Shown here one piece after another: positions 1 to 14,022 of a stretch of DNA of 64,000 bases. Origin of the DNA: Enoplosus armatus (Eukaryota; Chordata; Actinopteri; Centrarchiformes; Enoplosidae); contig NC_092184.1 of NCBI RefSeq assembly GCF_043641665.1, forward strand, positions 21,837,108-21,901,107, given 5' to 3'. Under the pieces are notes generated by a model that saw nothing but the letters and a program-made list of their open reading frames with translations, was not told where the DNA came from and did no database searches. Both the position numbers and the translations under genes were made by a program. Each line of letters begins with the position of its first letter. Position 1 is the stretch's first letter.

Positions 1-1772
1 TTTAAAGGATAGCCTTTTGCTCTTTATTTAAATGGCTTAAATCTTCTTAGATTTAGCCCTTTGGCTGAGGTAGTGCGCCACTATCACTGGGTGCAGCCTC
101 ACTAACCTCTCATTACACAGCGTTCAGGAGCAACCAAAGCGCAAGACTCAACCACAACATTAGCACTGCTTCATTTAAGCAGCTGCGACCTCATGTCTCA
201 TTCGTTGCACCTCAAATCTGATAATAATAATATTCAATAATAAAAAAACTGGTGAATCTGCAAGTAGCAGATTACCACAGTACAAAACACAAAGTGCATT
301 CTAGTTTGAACAAAGTCAAAAAGGAAAGGAAAGGAGGATGGATAAAGTGATTGCTTGTGAAAGTCTACTTTCCAGGAAGTCACAATGATGGCTCATTTTC
401 GGAGTCTTTTCCCTGTAAATAAAGTGGGGACTGAGCACAATAGCAAATTCTTCCACGTGCCATGTTCGTATTTCAGAGAGCTTTACAAAGGGAAGAGAAA
501 TGTACTCGCACTGAAGTGAAAGTTGATGAGATTTGGAAGTGGAACCTCTCACTTGAGGCTTACATTTCAAAAGAAGTAAGGAAGAAATGTGGTGTGAAAA
601 AAACTACTCACACTTCTTTGTGATGCCTTTCTCCTAAAAATTAAGGTTTGAAATGTCTCCCTGGGAGGCAGAGAGAAGGGAATTTGACTTAAAAATCAGC
701 TGTGGGACAGTTTTCCAACCAGTTTGGTTTGGTACAAAAATCTCTTGAGATGATGGAACAGGCCACATTCAACCAGGTGCAGTGGCCACAAACAAAGCTG
801 AACAGAACAGAGTATGCTCATATTAAAGACCTAAATAAAACCGAAATAATAAATAAATAAATTCCTCTCACTTTCTTTGTAAGGAAAATATAAAAGTATA
901 AAACAATTCCTTGACGTATTAGTGGAGACAGCGTCTAAGCTTCAGGCCTCTGGCTTGACTGACATCTGATTTCGGTGTTGCTTGCTAGGACACATGCTGT
1001 CATCTTCCATGGTGTGCCACTGACTGGAGCATGCCACAGCCCAGTATAGCCTACAAACGTTGATACCCCTTTTTCAACAAGCCCAGCTTCGGTTACTGTT
1101 ATGTACAAGATTCAGCATTTGGGAGGACCAAACATGCTGTCAAGTTTGTTTTCCACTGGGACGCCGCTAACTTGGATATATGCTAGTGATTTCATGTAAT
1201 TCTTTTTTTTTTCAGTTCGGCTTTACTCTATGGGGCCAACTCACAGTAGCGACAAAAGCATCCATGTGTCAGCCACATAAATAAGAACAAGTGTGACCCA
1301 TATTCATAGCCAGCCAGGTCCCATGAATATCCATCAGCCAATGAATGTGCTCCGATTAGACTGATAATTATATATCCTGGCTGTCTAATATGTGTCAGTC
1401 TCACTATGAGGTAATAATGACGATGAAGGCCAAGGGGCAATATCTTTAAGTGAGCCGCACAGTGAATATGTGAGGCTGAGATAGGTGAATGTGTGAATAT
1501 TTGAAAAGTACTACAAACTTGAGATTCATTCTTACTTGACTACCAAATACACTGAACAAATTACCAAAAGATCTACTGTAAAATATAAGAAAAATGAACA
1601 TTTTTCATAGTACTGGTTGCCCTTTGTTTCTTTATCTGACTGGATTGACCGTCATTGTACGATATCTTGTATGACTACCAGAGGCTATCAGCCTGGTAAC
1701 AGCATCCTAGACAGCTACAAATATCACACAACCTGTTCACCAAATATATCAAGGGATACAACATGGGACCCT
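1..1772. other. Non-coding stretch, no gene seen
   Basis: AT-leaning single-copy-looking sequence with short A/T runs such as the ATAATAATAATATT stretch near 221-236. Open frames on either strand are short (at most 84 codons) and show no recognisable domain or convincing splice context. I see no interspersed repeat that I can name. Confidence 0.6.
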
Positions 1773-1797
1773 CACACACACACACACACACACACAC
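1773..1797. repeat. (CA)n microsatellite
   Basis: Uninterrupted CA dinucleotide tract of about 12 units. The His-Thr-rich ends of nearby open frames are produced by this tract and are not protein evidence. Confidence 0.95.
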
Positions 1798-4700
1798 TGC
1801 TATGAAAGGCTAACGCATACAAAGGCACACCAGGAAGCCCGATGCAGAGCGGGTGTCTTACTGATTACAAACAATGTGAGACATCTCAAGGCTACTATCC
1901 TGCTTCTCTCAGCATGGTAAATATTGCAATGTGATCTTTCTCTCTTTATTCCTCTCCTTTTCCACACAGTGTTTGGCTTTCTCACTACGTGTCACCCGCC
2001 GTTTAAACAGAAGTCTAAAGTTCATCTATATTCTGTCTTTAAGAGAGCTACAAGAGTAGCAGCAGGCAGCTCTGGCAGCTGCTTTTTAAACGTAAATCTA
2101 CAGTATTGTAAATGAAGTAGATTAAAGGAATGGTCCACTTAAAAAAAAATATATAAACCATACAAAGCTATTTATCTGCCCTTTACATAGGGATTGAACA
2201 CCCTGTAATGGAAGTCACAATACGTAGAAATACACTCCCTGTCCTGTGCACCCATCAATCATCTTTTGTAGCACTATATATAAGGATTTCAGCACTTCAC
2301 GGGAATAAAACATGAGCCACACACCCAGAAATCCATATCCATTATCATGGCATGCTTTTCATTTGCAGTATTGCGTGGCTGAAGCCATATTGATTTTCAA
2401 CCCTTTCCCCCGCTTTGTACATGGTGTAAAAGCTTGTTTTCCCTCTCTGTATTTGCATTCAGCATGTTAAAAAGCACATTTTGACAGTATCTCATAGGTG
2501 ATTATCACCAGTGTTGTTAGTGCAGTGAACTCAGTGTGCAGCCAGTGAACCGTAGAATCGACAACTTTGCTTTTATTTATTTCATTCATAAAGTAATTTT
2601 CACCAACGGCTGTTTGATCATTGTCTTGTTAGCATGTTTCTTTTTTAACTCACCACTGAGAACATGTTAGTCCTTTCTGAAACATGAACAAAAAGTATTG
2701 CTACTGTTTTTTACAAAAATTTGCTCTCTTATATATATGTGGATTTAAAATCTTACTTACTTACACAAATGTATACTTTCTTACACTGTATACTGCTTAT
2801 TGTGATTTAAATGATGAGAGCAGTAAAGGATTATAACTACAAAACTAAATCACAAAATTACAAACCCACTATTTAGGTTTTTGCATTAGCAAAGGAATTA
2901 ACTTGGAGAAGTGCTATGGGACCGATTAGAGATTTCATTACAAATGTTATTAGCCTGACTTTATGTGTGCACTGTTTTAAATGTAGGGCCAAAAAATTGA
3001 AAGGCTGCAGGGGCAAATGATTGTAGTGGTTTTCCTATTAAACAATTTTACAGATTCAACTTTGATTAAGCCTCATTTACAGTCAGAGATCCAGCCTTTT
3101 TTGTGCTTGATTATTAAATAAGAGCCTCTCAAGTTAATTTTACAAATGGTGTGGGCACATACGGCACATACACACACACACATTAAATCCTTTTCAGCAA
3201 AAGGAATCCTTTTCACCCTGATACGGCAAATCTGGAAACACATGAAAAAGAGGCCAGCCTCTTTCTGTGATGTGCACGTCTGTGGAAAAATTGTGGCGAC
3301 CCCGCCGCTCCCCTGTTGCCTTCCTGCCCAGAAGCTTATGAATCAAACACTACAGCAAATTAATTTTTATGCAACTGGACACTGATGGAATTTAGTATTT
3401 TCCCTCTAAGTCTTTAGGAGCACCTAAGCAACACTCCCGTCCCTTTGTCCTCTGTGTAAAAAACAGTCAATGCTGCCAGATTCTCCTCTACTGTATCTCC
3501 CCCTTCCCCCTCCATGACTGATGACTCGCCCCCTCGTATCTTTTGCTGCGCAGACAAGATTTGAGTGACACAATCATAAAGCAATCAATTAAACACACCT
3601 CCTCTGAATGTCCTTCCAGGAGCCTGATCGTATTCCCCTGCTGTCATGCTTATAAGAGAGCATCAAAAGGCTTAAAATTCACCGTAGTGAATCCTGGTTC
3701 AAAAAATGTCAGTCCTGGTAAAAATGAGGCTACAACATAATCAAAATCCAACTCCATTTTAGAAGCTCTAACACAAGGGGTTAGAACAAATTCTTGAAAG
3801 AAGCATTTTAGTTGCTTTTGACACTGTACGTGGTTAGAGCAAGATGAGCCTAACATGTGAAAACACAAATATTATGAAGAACTTGAGTACAAACATCTTG
3901 TGTAATACTCAACAGAAGAACAAAATTGCATACGTTATATTTCAATGAAGTAGTGAAACAGTGATCTTAACAGTTACGTGACGAGAAGAAGACCAGACAT
4001 TCAGTTCTCCTCAGCCCTGCGCTTTCTCTGCCCTCCATTTAATCTTAGTCACCGCGTGCAGCTCAGACATGCTCAGCATCACACACGGTGTCCAGCCCTG
4101 CTTATCCTCTTAGAGCCATCTCGGTGAAGCATGACGGTTTTAATTGGTTAACCATGGCACTTGGAATATCTGTGGGTCTGTCATTAGTCAATGAGCCAAG
4201 GACTGCGGCAGCTTCAGCAGATAATCCCTAAATGGTCATCCATACTCGTACTGTAATTTGCTTTGTTGCTAACTACAGTTAAAGGTGCTTTCCCATGCCC
4301 GTCTGTTAATGCACGACTGCCTGCTACACAGCCCCTGTCTTTTTTCTTTTGTCTTTAACTAGAAAAAGTTTTTCTTGGCTGTGATTGTAAAGCAGTAAGT
4401 ACCCAACTCGTCAGATCCCATCGCTAGCATTTGATTTGAGCAGCGTTGACCCTGATTGCGGTGGTGGGTGAAGCAGCTCCACGCAGCGGAAGAGGACACA
4501 GCTCTGTTCTCAGCCAAAAGCGCAGCTTGGTCTCTTTCACTGGGTCTTTGAATATGAGCGTGTCAATACAGCCATTGCACACGGCTGCATATGCCCCTCT
4601 GGCATGATTCCTCCCCGACTGAATCGATTCAGGCTCTGTTTATCTCATTAGCTTGTAGCGTGTAATCAATCACGCAAGGGCATTTGTTTCGGGCCTGCGT

Positions 4701-5665
4701 ATTATAACTCAGCTCCTATCCTCAGTGTGAACATTGTTCTGTCTACAGTTATCTTTAGCAATGACTGCTACACTGAGCTGCATGCAACTGAGCGCAGCCT
4801 CTTGGCATTCATTCAAATTATCCTGTTTCAATAATGCTAAGTGATGCGGTGTACATGCTGGCAAAGGACAAAAGACATGCATGAAACGAAACACACATAC
4901 ACACACCTGCACTCTGAAATCTGCTCATTTCAAACTCTTAGAAAAGTAATTAACTAGATGCTCATTTTGTCTGTTTGCACTACTAAAATAATCTGCTTTC
5001 ATGTCGTCTTTTATTGTTTTCATTAAATCCCAAGCTTGAGCTAAGCTATTTTCCCCCATATTATCAAACCAAACGTGATCACTAACTTTACACTGAAAGC
5101 AAAAGGAGGATTAATGAGGTAAAAACAGGAAAATTAATCACTGCAGTATCAGGCTGAAGTTAAATGTTCTTGAGTGAAGTTGCTGTGTACATGAGTCATA
5201 TCAGGACGACAGATGTGGGAGCACTGGACACCAAAAAATGGCGGCTGGCTGCAGAGGGGACTCCGCCTCAGGCAAAGCAGCAAATGCTGCTTCTGAAAGC
5301 TTCACCGAGCCACTTCGATCACCATACAGTACTTTCGACATACCACCCCATCACATTCATGCGTCACCAGACAGCACAAACAATTATTACGCTGTCTGAG
5401 ATACCTGGATGGCATTTAATGGAGCTACCACTTTATCTACTCTGCAGCGGTTGACAATTGTAATTTGCAACAAGTGTCTCTGGCAATATACTTTTGTCCT
5501 GTTCCCAGACATAAACAAGACATTCGCTTCAGTATCTTGTGGGAACAAAATGACTACAATACTGATTCATTCTCATTTAAATCCTCTCAAACTATACTAG
5601 AGGTTTGAAAGGGGTTAAAAGCAAAAGAGCCATTCAGTCATTGTGTCATTGTGTTTTGACTTGTA
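1798..5665. other. Non-coding stretch, no gene seen
   Basis: No open frame here is convincing. A short (CA)n lies at about 3169-3182. The part from about 4000 to 4720 is richer in CpG and lower in simple sequence than its flanks, which would fit a conserved non-coding element, but conservation cannot be judged from one sequence. A teleost-repeat-like phrase (AAAGGAATGGTCCACTT) occurs near 2124-2142 without a clear element around it. Confidence 0.5.
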
Positions 5666-5833
5666 ATGCACTTGTCTTTGGGTAAGGTCAGTGAACATCT
5701 GAAGATGGTGCAGGACAATGAGGACATTAATCCTAATAAGTTTCTTCAGCCCAATCAATCAGTGGATCCTGACTGGGACTATGCAAGTGGGTGCGTGGAT
5801 AATCCAATAAATCAATGCGCAGACCAAAGGTGA
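5666..5833 (+). CDS. Unassigned 55-codon open frame with protein-like composition (doubtful)
   Basis: An ATG-initiated frame runs 55 codons to TGA and is below the usual reporting length. The product is hydrophilic and rich in Asp, Asn, Gln and Pro (for example MVQDNEDINPNKF and DPDWDYASG) with two Cys near the end. I recognise no family. A stop codon lies three codons before the ATG. There is no clear acceptor or donor with a good polypyrimidine tract, and frames of this length are common by chance. It could be a chance frame, a relic of a retroposed gene, or a fragment of an exon whose true ends I cannot place. Confidence 0.12.
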   Translation: MHLSLGKVSEHLKMVQDNEDINPNKFLQPNQSVDPDWDYASGCVDNPINQCADQR

Positions 5834-8289
5834 AGAGATTCAGTCCATAGTTCTAATACAGATTTCATTATTGGTGCCAAAGTCTTGCTCGTTTTACATA
5901 AGAACTAACACAGTTAATGATATTCAACTTGATATTGTTGCAGATGGTAACCATTTAGATCCAACCCTGTCCTAAAGGTCTGTACACTGGATCTTTTATC
6001 TATGACTGGAATGCATTTGCACCATCAATGTATTTGTAACTAACATTTTACAGCATCAAAATCCATGTCCAGCGCATTTTACTGAAGCAGCAAACGACAA
6101 TGCTTCAGGAAGGGATCCCAGACGCCATCGACGTATTGGGAATTTTAATATGAACATGAAGGACACGTTGTGAGGGGGCACTAAATCCTGTTTGATACAA
6201 AACTACAGATTGCAAACCATGAATGCACAAGTCATCGCTCAACTTCTGCTCTAATAATTCCCACATATTCTGAAAGTGATAATATTCCTAGCCATCATGT
6301 CTGTAGTCAGATGCTATGGACAGACTCAGTAGATGTTGCCTGAGGGGCATCATGCTGCAGCCCTCAGGACTGCATATGCAACCTGCTGGTTAGCATTAAG
6401 TGCAGAGGAATGAGGGTGGGCATCTGTTAGTGTTTCCCAATGTTGTGAAATCAATAAACCTTAAAAAAATCACTGTCACTCAAGTCCACCTTATTCATAA
6501 CTTGCCAACCTTCTTTTGTGCACATCACTTATAAAATGATTATGAGCATGAACAGTTTAAGCTCTTTATTTTGTATCCGTATCTTACGGTCTGTTCACGG
6601 TAATTAATTCTTATAGCCAAGAAGCTCAGCAAATTAATGCTGGTGCAAGGCAGGTCAGACTTGCTCATTGCTCTTATAAAACTATTAATTAAAGTCCAAA
6701 GCAGAGAGGCGATAAATGTGCACGGTTGATGCACCAACAGGTCACCTTGTCCTTTAAAACTTTTGACGTTAAATCAATTTTGGAAATTAGTTGGATTTGT
6801 GACAGCCACACACAACTAGCCAAGTCAAAGAGGCTTTCCCACATTGTAATGGTATATTAGCAACAATTTCTCAGCATTCATCAGGGAATCGGGGACTCTT
6901 AGCCTTCATTAGCCGTGCGCCAGTGTGATTCAGAGATGCAACACTGCAAGTGAGAGGTAATTGGCGTCTACTGCACATGAAATGTCATGCAAGCAGCGAC
7001 AAGAACAATAATAACAGGCTAGCTAAGGCCTGTCATCTCTCACTCCTCAGCGTGAAGCATGACACCGTTTGGCAGCTCTGAACTCCAGAGATGCTGAGGC
7101 TTCTTCTACCTCTCACTCCCGTCAGTCACACACATTCAAGTGTTGAAACTTCCACACAATTAACTTCACTAAATTCTGGCCTTGACAGAAGACAGATGTT
7201 TGGAAATACTAAACAAGACCTGATACAAAAGTAAAGTGGAATACAAATAAAATCCTCTGCCTGCACTGACACATTTTCCTTCTCTATTTGCTCTTACTTC
7301 GTTTTTTTTTGTTGTTTTTTGCTGTGTTGGTGTTGTTGGTCTGTAAATATAACACACAAGGAAAAACATTTATTAATATTTAATCTGGAATAATTCTCTG
7401 CTGCAAATGAGTGTTTATCCATCTCGCTCAGTCAAAACAGTCACAACTGCTGCCTATATTACCTCTAGTAACTCTGAATAGGAAAAACCAGACAGCCCTC
7501 TCTGTGCCAATCCTATTTCATACTGTGTAACAAGGATGATTGCACCATGGCAGAAAATGAGTTCAGCACATTCAGCATTGATGGATAAAAAACTGTCATG
7601 GTTGTAACAGTGTTTTCATGGGGTAGATTAGTAAATCAGATTGGTCTCAGATCTAGAAATATCATTTAGAAAATGGAAGCCATAATGCGCTAACCCTGGC
7701 ATTTCTTCGTATTTTGCACTCATCAGCTGTTTGCAGAGGTCCAGAGCAGCAGTGCGCACAACACTGCTGCACTGGGATTCAGGGCTGGAAGGTATGCAGT
7801 TGTATTTGGATCTGTCACGCTACTACGAACTACTTTACATCTCATGAACATCCTCATCAAGGCACTCAATCACTTTATTAGATCTTAAAATCATGACCGA
7901 ACGTGGAAAAGAATGCCAAAGGAAAAGATCCTTTCAACTTTAGTTGGTTGCGTCCTCGAGTTTGCACTAGAGATTGTCTCACCCATTGTGATTAAATAAT
8001 TTTTTTTATATGTAATGCAATGACAGAAACACTTTCTCAAACTTCCTCTCAGTGTGAAATGGGGTCTAAGTCGAGGATTTGTTATTATATATGTATTTCT
8101 ATTACCTTGCTTGTTCCTCTTACAGTTTACTGGGCTTGTAGCAATCAACATCAGACCTTTCAAGAGAAATACAGAACATTTCCCTGAACTCAGCTTCAAA
8201 ATAACAAGCAGTCATCTAAGCATTCCCATCCAGCCTAGAAACATAATTTATGTCTGACTGACAAAGGTCCCATTTGTTAGCAACACCAG
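5834..8289. other. Non-coding stretch, no gene seen
   Basis: Unremarkable AT-rich sequence with small T runs (for example 7302-7320 and 7999-8007). No long or recognisable open frame. The block at about 6890-7100 is lower in simple sequence than its neighbours, but nothing in it can be named. Confidence 0.55.
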
Positions 8290-8645
8290 AACAGTCCCTC
8301 TGTCCTCTATCAAGATCAACAGAAATGAGATTGAGTCTGTTGATGAATTCTTATACTTCAGTAGCATCATTAGCAGTGACAATGGATTCCCAATGCACAT
8401 CACAGGCCCTGCTTAATAATGAGCAAGGTGTCTTTTAGAGATTGCATCTACATTTACATAATACACCATGAAAACAAAGACGCAGCTCTATACAGGCTCT
8501 GAACGATGAGGGTAAACAAAGGTGAAATGTCAAAAGCTGACACCTTCCATGTAGAAAATGTCTTCAAAAGCTCTGATGAATATCCACCAACACAAGCCAA
8601 CACAGCTTTAACACCTCCTACAGAAGATGAGAAGGCGAGTATGAC
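8290..8645 (+). mobile_element. Decayed LINE (non-LTR retrotransposon) fragment: C-terminal part of the reverse transcriptase
   Basis: Translated motifs follow the order of the region after the LINE reverse-transcriptase catalytic core. First comes an IKIN...EIESVDEFLYFSSIISSDNG-like segment (about 8305-8387), matching the family pattern 'ING..I..VD.F.YLGS.IS.DG'. Next is an AR.....EIA segment, then KTKTQLY followed directly by GSER (about 8468-8507), which implies loss of the 'NS.V.SVLLY' stretch between them. Then comes an R V...E M S K.DTFH segment (8508-8550), and a LMNIHQHK-like piece near 8575 resembling the 'L..I.W..KI.N' motif. Stops and frame changes break it throughout, so it is dead. 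The family pattern is recalled, not searched; the clade is not assigned. Confidence 0.6.
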
Positions 8646-11600
8646 CAAAGATGACCTGCAGAAAGATTTTGGCTGACATGTTTTCTGACAGCCTTATTCT
8701 GCTTTACAGAGAGTAGAGGCAGGATAATACAGCAACGTTCACCCTGATGCTATAACCATAATCAAATGTCTGGTGATGGAAGAAAATTCGACTGAACAAG
8801 GTTGACTACAGGCTACAGCAAGAAGCAAATATCCTTAAGATGTCCCTTGTCCCTCTGCTGTCCACTTTACTCCTATTACTGCTTTTACTAATCCATTTTG
8901 TCCATCAGTACATGGTTTATTATGTGCTCGACAGATGTTAATCTATAAATGCCCATCACTTTGTGTTTATTGTTTGTGTGTATTACCTTCTGCAATGTTC
9001 ACTGCTTAGGGGAATTACAGGACAACCTCTTTAGGATATACGGTCTCTTTATTCAGAGGAAGAGATTCTGCTGTAATTTGGTGATTTTCTAGCTATTGCA
9101 GGTCGGGTTTTGTCCAGTTATTGATTCATTTAGCAGCTTTCACATTGGTACACTGACCTCAACTGCTGTTGCAACTGGGTGTTCATCTGTACATTGAGAA
9201 ACACTAGGTTATGGTGACGTCTTCCACTGGCCGGTGTTGTCTTACTGAGGTTACTGAAATAATCTCCCAGCATGTTCATAAGTGGTCCTTTCCCCCTACA
9301 GAGGTGGACGAACACTTATAGTTCTCGTTAAAGCTGAGGGATTTACAACAAAGCCTTGAGGATTTTCTCAAGAGGGTAATTGAGAAAGCTTGTTTGTGCC
9401 TCAAAAACCAGGGCTTTTTTTTGTTGTTTTTTGTGCCGTGTGTTTGCCATCGCTGTTGCCTAATCTGTGAGTAATTACAGCAGCCATCCCTGGAAGGAAC
9501 TGGATGTTTATCACACAGACAAAAAAAGCATTGAAGCTCATATTGGAGAGTCCCTGCCAAAACCATTCACATTTGGTGGTCTTAACTGTGAATGGGCTCT
9601 ACTTTGTAAAGTAAAATACATCAATAATGAACTTCTGGTTGAAAGTTTGGTAACTTTTGTGCACATTCTTCCTCCTGAACAACACGGCCGGCCTGAACAA
9701 GTGACTTCATGTAATGTTGTTATTTGGTCATATTGCTTCAATTTTTGATGTCAGCACAGATTCATGACATCATGTAGGCCACTGTCAGGTCACGTCATCA
9801 TTGTGTGGTCAGGCTGATGATGAGGAGGGTTGACCTCTGTCATTATGTGAAATGGTCATCTCAGCCTCCTGACCTCAGACACCTACTGTTCGGCACACAT
9901 AGTATGCTATAGCCTCATACTCGGCTCCATGCAACTCCTCCTCCCACGGAGCTGAACACTCACACGCTGCAGACACAAGCTGTGCCATATCCACCACGCT
10001 GATTATTGGTTAAGCTCATTTTGCTCATGAAGGACAGAGTGGAGCTTTTCCTATTCGCTTTCTTATGTTATGTAATTGTACCACAAAATATCTGAAGGTA
10101 GGAGGGAAAAAATAAGTGTTTTCCACTCTGCTCCTCTTCTATTCTTGGTCACTGTGTGTGGCAGAATATGGTTTGACAGTGGGGGAGGTAAAGCTCGAGG
10201 GCTGGGTCAGGAGCTTTGCTTAGTGTTTGTGCCTGTAGATATTGCAGACTGTGTGCGTCTTTGTGTGTGTGGATGTACAGTGCGCCATGTGACTGCACAT
10301 ACTATACGCCTCCAGTAGCATCTCTGCTCCGTCTTCTAATCTCCAGCAGGCCTGATGAATGTGAACACAACAGATATCACACTGCCAGCTGTCCCTAATA
10401 CCTTCTTCTTTTTCTAACACAGCAGTATTGCCCCCAGGGGCCGTGGCTAACCACAAATAAACATAATGAGATTATGCCAAAAAAAAATTCATTAAGAAAA
10501 CGGGGAAACTTATTTGAATCGTGCAGCATTACTGATTGAACCCGTAAACAGCATTACAAGCCTGAGCAGCAAATCCCTGCGAAATAGAAAGGATGCCGTT
10601 CAGTTTATTGACACTCACAGCAACTTGTTCAGCAGATGCAAAAGTTGTCATTTGCTAACAGGTCACAGGTTTTTGTTTGCGATAAAATTCATCCTCATGA
10701 ACTGAAATAAGACAACCTAAAACCTGCTCTCTTACTGTAGCTGTTGTAACCAGCACACAAGGGTTTCTTCATATTAGCTTTCGTTTGACAATAACGATGT
10801 ATAAGTGAATGTTTTTATAGCCTAGAGGTGCATGACAGAATCAACAAAAAGAACAATCAAACCCAAAGGTCTCCACTCTTGGCATGAGCGATTGTGTCAC
10901 ATTTTCCATTGAATGAATTGTGATTTCCAACACATGAGTGTTCTCGAGTACCTCCTATAGTTTGACTAGGGTTACAAAAGGTACATTGGTTCTTCTATTC
11001 TCAAACATAACTCGCAGAAAGAAAAAGAAGAGGAATAGCCGAAACAGCACGACATTCACTTTAAAGGTCCTTTCTGAAATTCATCACAATGTGGGAAGAA
11101 ATAGCAAACAAAAAATATATTAAAATCCAGCTTTAATCAAACCTCAAGCACACCATTCCTATGATTTTAATGCACTTGATTGCGACTCGTGCTGCTTCAC
11201 TGCCTTCAGGATAGCTTCCCATCCTCATCTTATAATCCTCGGTTTTCAAACTCGATTTCCCATTTAAGTGAGTGGTGATGTCCTACAGAGTGATTATATT
11301 TGGCAACCTTTGCTGAAATTGCTGAAACAAGTCCGGATGAATTCAACTGCTCCGGCAGTTTGGAGGAATTGAGCATCTAATTATTCTGTGTTGCTGGTCA
11401 CTCCAAGCTGCTCTGATGTACCTCGGGCAAACAACTGCTGTCCCTGGAGGGAGAAAAGCTGCTGGAGAGCAGGCAGGGAGCCTCTGCCAGCGCGAGTCTG
11501 TGGAGCACAGTTTATTCTAATTCCTCTGCAGGACATTAATGAGCCAGGATAGTGGCTGTCTTAATGGGCAGCCAGACAGATTTTAAGTGCCCCGTGGAGT

Positions 11601-13930
11601 GTAATCCACGGAGGTACAACAGCACTGCTGCAAGGCCCAACAGATTGTTCTTAGTCTTCATTTTGCTATAACTTTGCTTCTAAGCTGTTCATTAAAAAGG
11701 GCATGTGTCCAGTTTGTTTTAAGCCCCTGCCTTAGAGAACGCCATCGGCCATAGTCAACCTATGCCATCCCATATTTTCATACGAATCAGACTTCAGTTT
11801 TTGAGTGTTAACCAGAGTGACTCATATTATTGCAAAGAGTTGCAGGCAACCTTTACTTATTAATCTAGATCATCTGACCAAAATTAAATAACACGTGACA
11901 AAGGATAATAGTTTATGCTTTTGCAGGCAGAGGTGGAGGATGACTATTAACTTCACAAATGTTTAGTACTTTAAAGGCCAATTATTTTTTCTTTTTTAAA
12001 ACAAAGTTTCTCTTTACTTCTCTGAGTTGCTTTTCTTACAAGTGGACCTTTTACTATAAAGTGCATGATCTGCATATTGATACTGTAGGAAAACAACTTT
12101 TGGATGCAGTGGGGAATAACATCTGGGTGAAAATGAATTATCTAATTTAATCCCTTTTAAAAAATGGTCGTATTTTTCAGTAAAAATTGGTAAAACCCTT
12201 CTCTCTCTATTGTTCATTTATTAACTTGGATTTAACACTTTGAATGAAATATCCTGATCCTTTTGGTGTGAGTCAGCCAAACTGCCCTTGACCATGCATA
12301 ACTAATAATTCTTACTTTCACTTTCAAATTCTGGTATTTTTCAAGTTACAAAAATGCGAATTGCAGCACGTAGTGTGTAATACATGCAAACTATAGCACA
12401 TAACATTTACATCCTAAACTTGCTGTTAACATACAACCCTTAGATTTAGACTGTAGGACAATTAGTCTCATGTCTCATGTAGTCTCAAGTAAGATCAGGC
12501 TGTTGTTTTGTCACCTGAAAACAGTCACAGTGGTAAAATACACGATCATGGAGATTTGCCAGGGAAAATGTTCCTCCCAGCAATCACTGCGCTTGTTTTC
12601 TAGATAGGCTGCTACTGAATTCCTGAATTCTGAATGGATTTGGCTTTCTGTTACACATTTTGATTATAATGAGTGGTTCTTCAGTGTTTGCTTTTTCAAT
12701 AACTACACTTTCAGTAGCAAGATGTGAGCCCATGTAGCTGTGAACTACTCTTGTTATATGTACATATATGTGCCAAAGCACACACTGCACTGTGCTTCAT
12801 ACTGTGGGTTGTTCAGCTCTATAGAGTATCTAATGTACGCGATAAAGGCGATGTTTTATTCTCATGTCTGCTCATTCGCCCCTCTGTTGCCGAGGGCTGG
12901 ACAGCTCCATGACTGAATCTGCAGAGAAGCTCAGTTACCTTCAAAGAGATACCTACAGCACTCACTGAACAGACATCAAATATAAATGAATTTCGCCCAG
13001 TGGAGTGGGGTTCAAAAACCTGTATCTGTGAGCTCTCAGTGTAGGTAGACATGCTTTACACGCACCCACACGCTGCCCTCTCTCTTTCTAAACCTCCGCA
13101 GCCTTGTCAATAGCTTTCAAAACATTTGCGCAAAGTCTAATTCCTCCGTCTTGTCAGGCTACGTACACATTATTACGCTGTGCAGTGATGTGTGAAATGC
13201 TGCTGAGCTATCAGTGATGAACATATTTACTCCACATATGAACATGCAATACCTGCATTTCTACAAGATGATTTATACCCATATACCTGTATTGTATAAT
13301 ACTCAAATTATGATGACATTTATTGTGTAGTGTTCCCTATTTCATATTCTACATGAGGACAAAACAAAGGCATGAGGCACGCTTACTGTCACATAGTGTT
13401 TCAAAGTATTGATAAATTGTTACAGACTCAATAATATGCTGTTATAATGCATTAAAAAAAATGTATGGAAATGGCAGTGTGTGGCGATGTAGTGGAGCTG
13501 GCGTTGTCTCTATCTTTCTGAGTTCCTAACATTTATTGCTTCTCATTTCAATGCTTGTCGTAAAGTGAAAAGCTTTATTAATAAAGAGTTGTGGGTTCTT
13601 CCATTTTACAATAACCCCTCAGCCCTCCAGTTACAATGTTGTTTGACCTTCTTCCAGAAAGTAGAGAGTTAGATAGGGCTTTTTGATTAATTGATTAAAG
13701 CGATAAAATGCTCTAATAGCTCTATTAAAAAAGCAAGATAAGCTAGTAAAGCATATAAAATAACTACAATAGTGGATTCACAACCTGGCCAACCAGAAGT
13801 TATTTTCATTTATGAATTATAATAGTTATTATAACTCATTGGCAAAGCATGAATAAAAGATTTGTTAACCATCAAAAGGAAATAAATTACAATTTATAAA
13901 TATGTTATACTGTAAGTATGCCTTGTGAAA
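8646..13930. other. Non-coding stretch, no gene seen
   Basis: The stretch holds several overlapping open frames (longest 96 codons, near 9276-9566 and 9467-9748) that contradict one another and have no recognisable domain. A short A-rich run lies near 10481-10489. The block 11395-11660 is compact, free of simple sequence and moderately CpG-containing, so it could be a conserved non-coding element; this is a guess from texture only. Confidence 0.5.
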
Positions 13931-13966
13931 AGTGGTGCCAATAAATTTACTCTATTCTATTCTACA
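13931..13966 (+). mobile_element. LINE-type 3' tail with (TCTAT)n end
   Basis: The sequence runs through GTGCCAATAAATTTAC into a pentamer tail (TCTATTCTATTCTA). This form, with an AATAAA-like signal followed by a short tandem tail, is typical of the 3' ends of 5'-truncated teleost LINE copies. Only the terminal part can be recognised; the upstream boundary is unclear. Confidence 0.4.
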
Positions 13967-13979
13967 GAACTGCTGCCAC

Positions 13980-13981
<2 letters not shown>

Positions 13982-14020
<39 letters not shown>
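13982..14020. repeat. (TG)n microsatellite
   Basis: Perfect TG tract of about 19 units, beginning 16 bp after the pentamer tail of the LINE-type end. Confidence 0.97.

Positions 14021-14022
<2 letters not shown>

Noticed and set aside
3100..3125. miR-218-like string (TTGTGCTTGAT)
   Set aside because: Only the first 11 bases agree and no complementary star arm follows within 60 nt.
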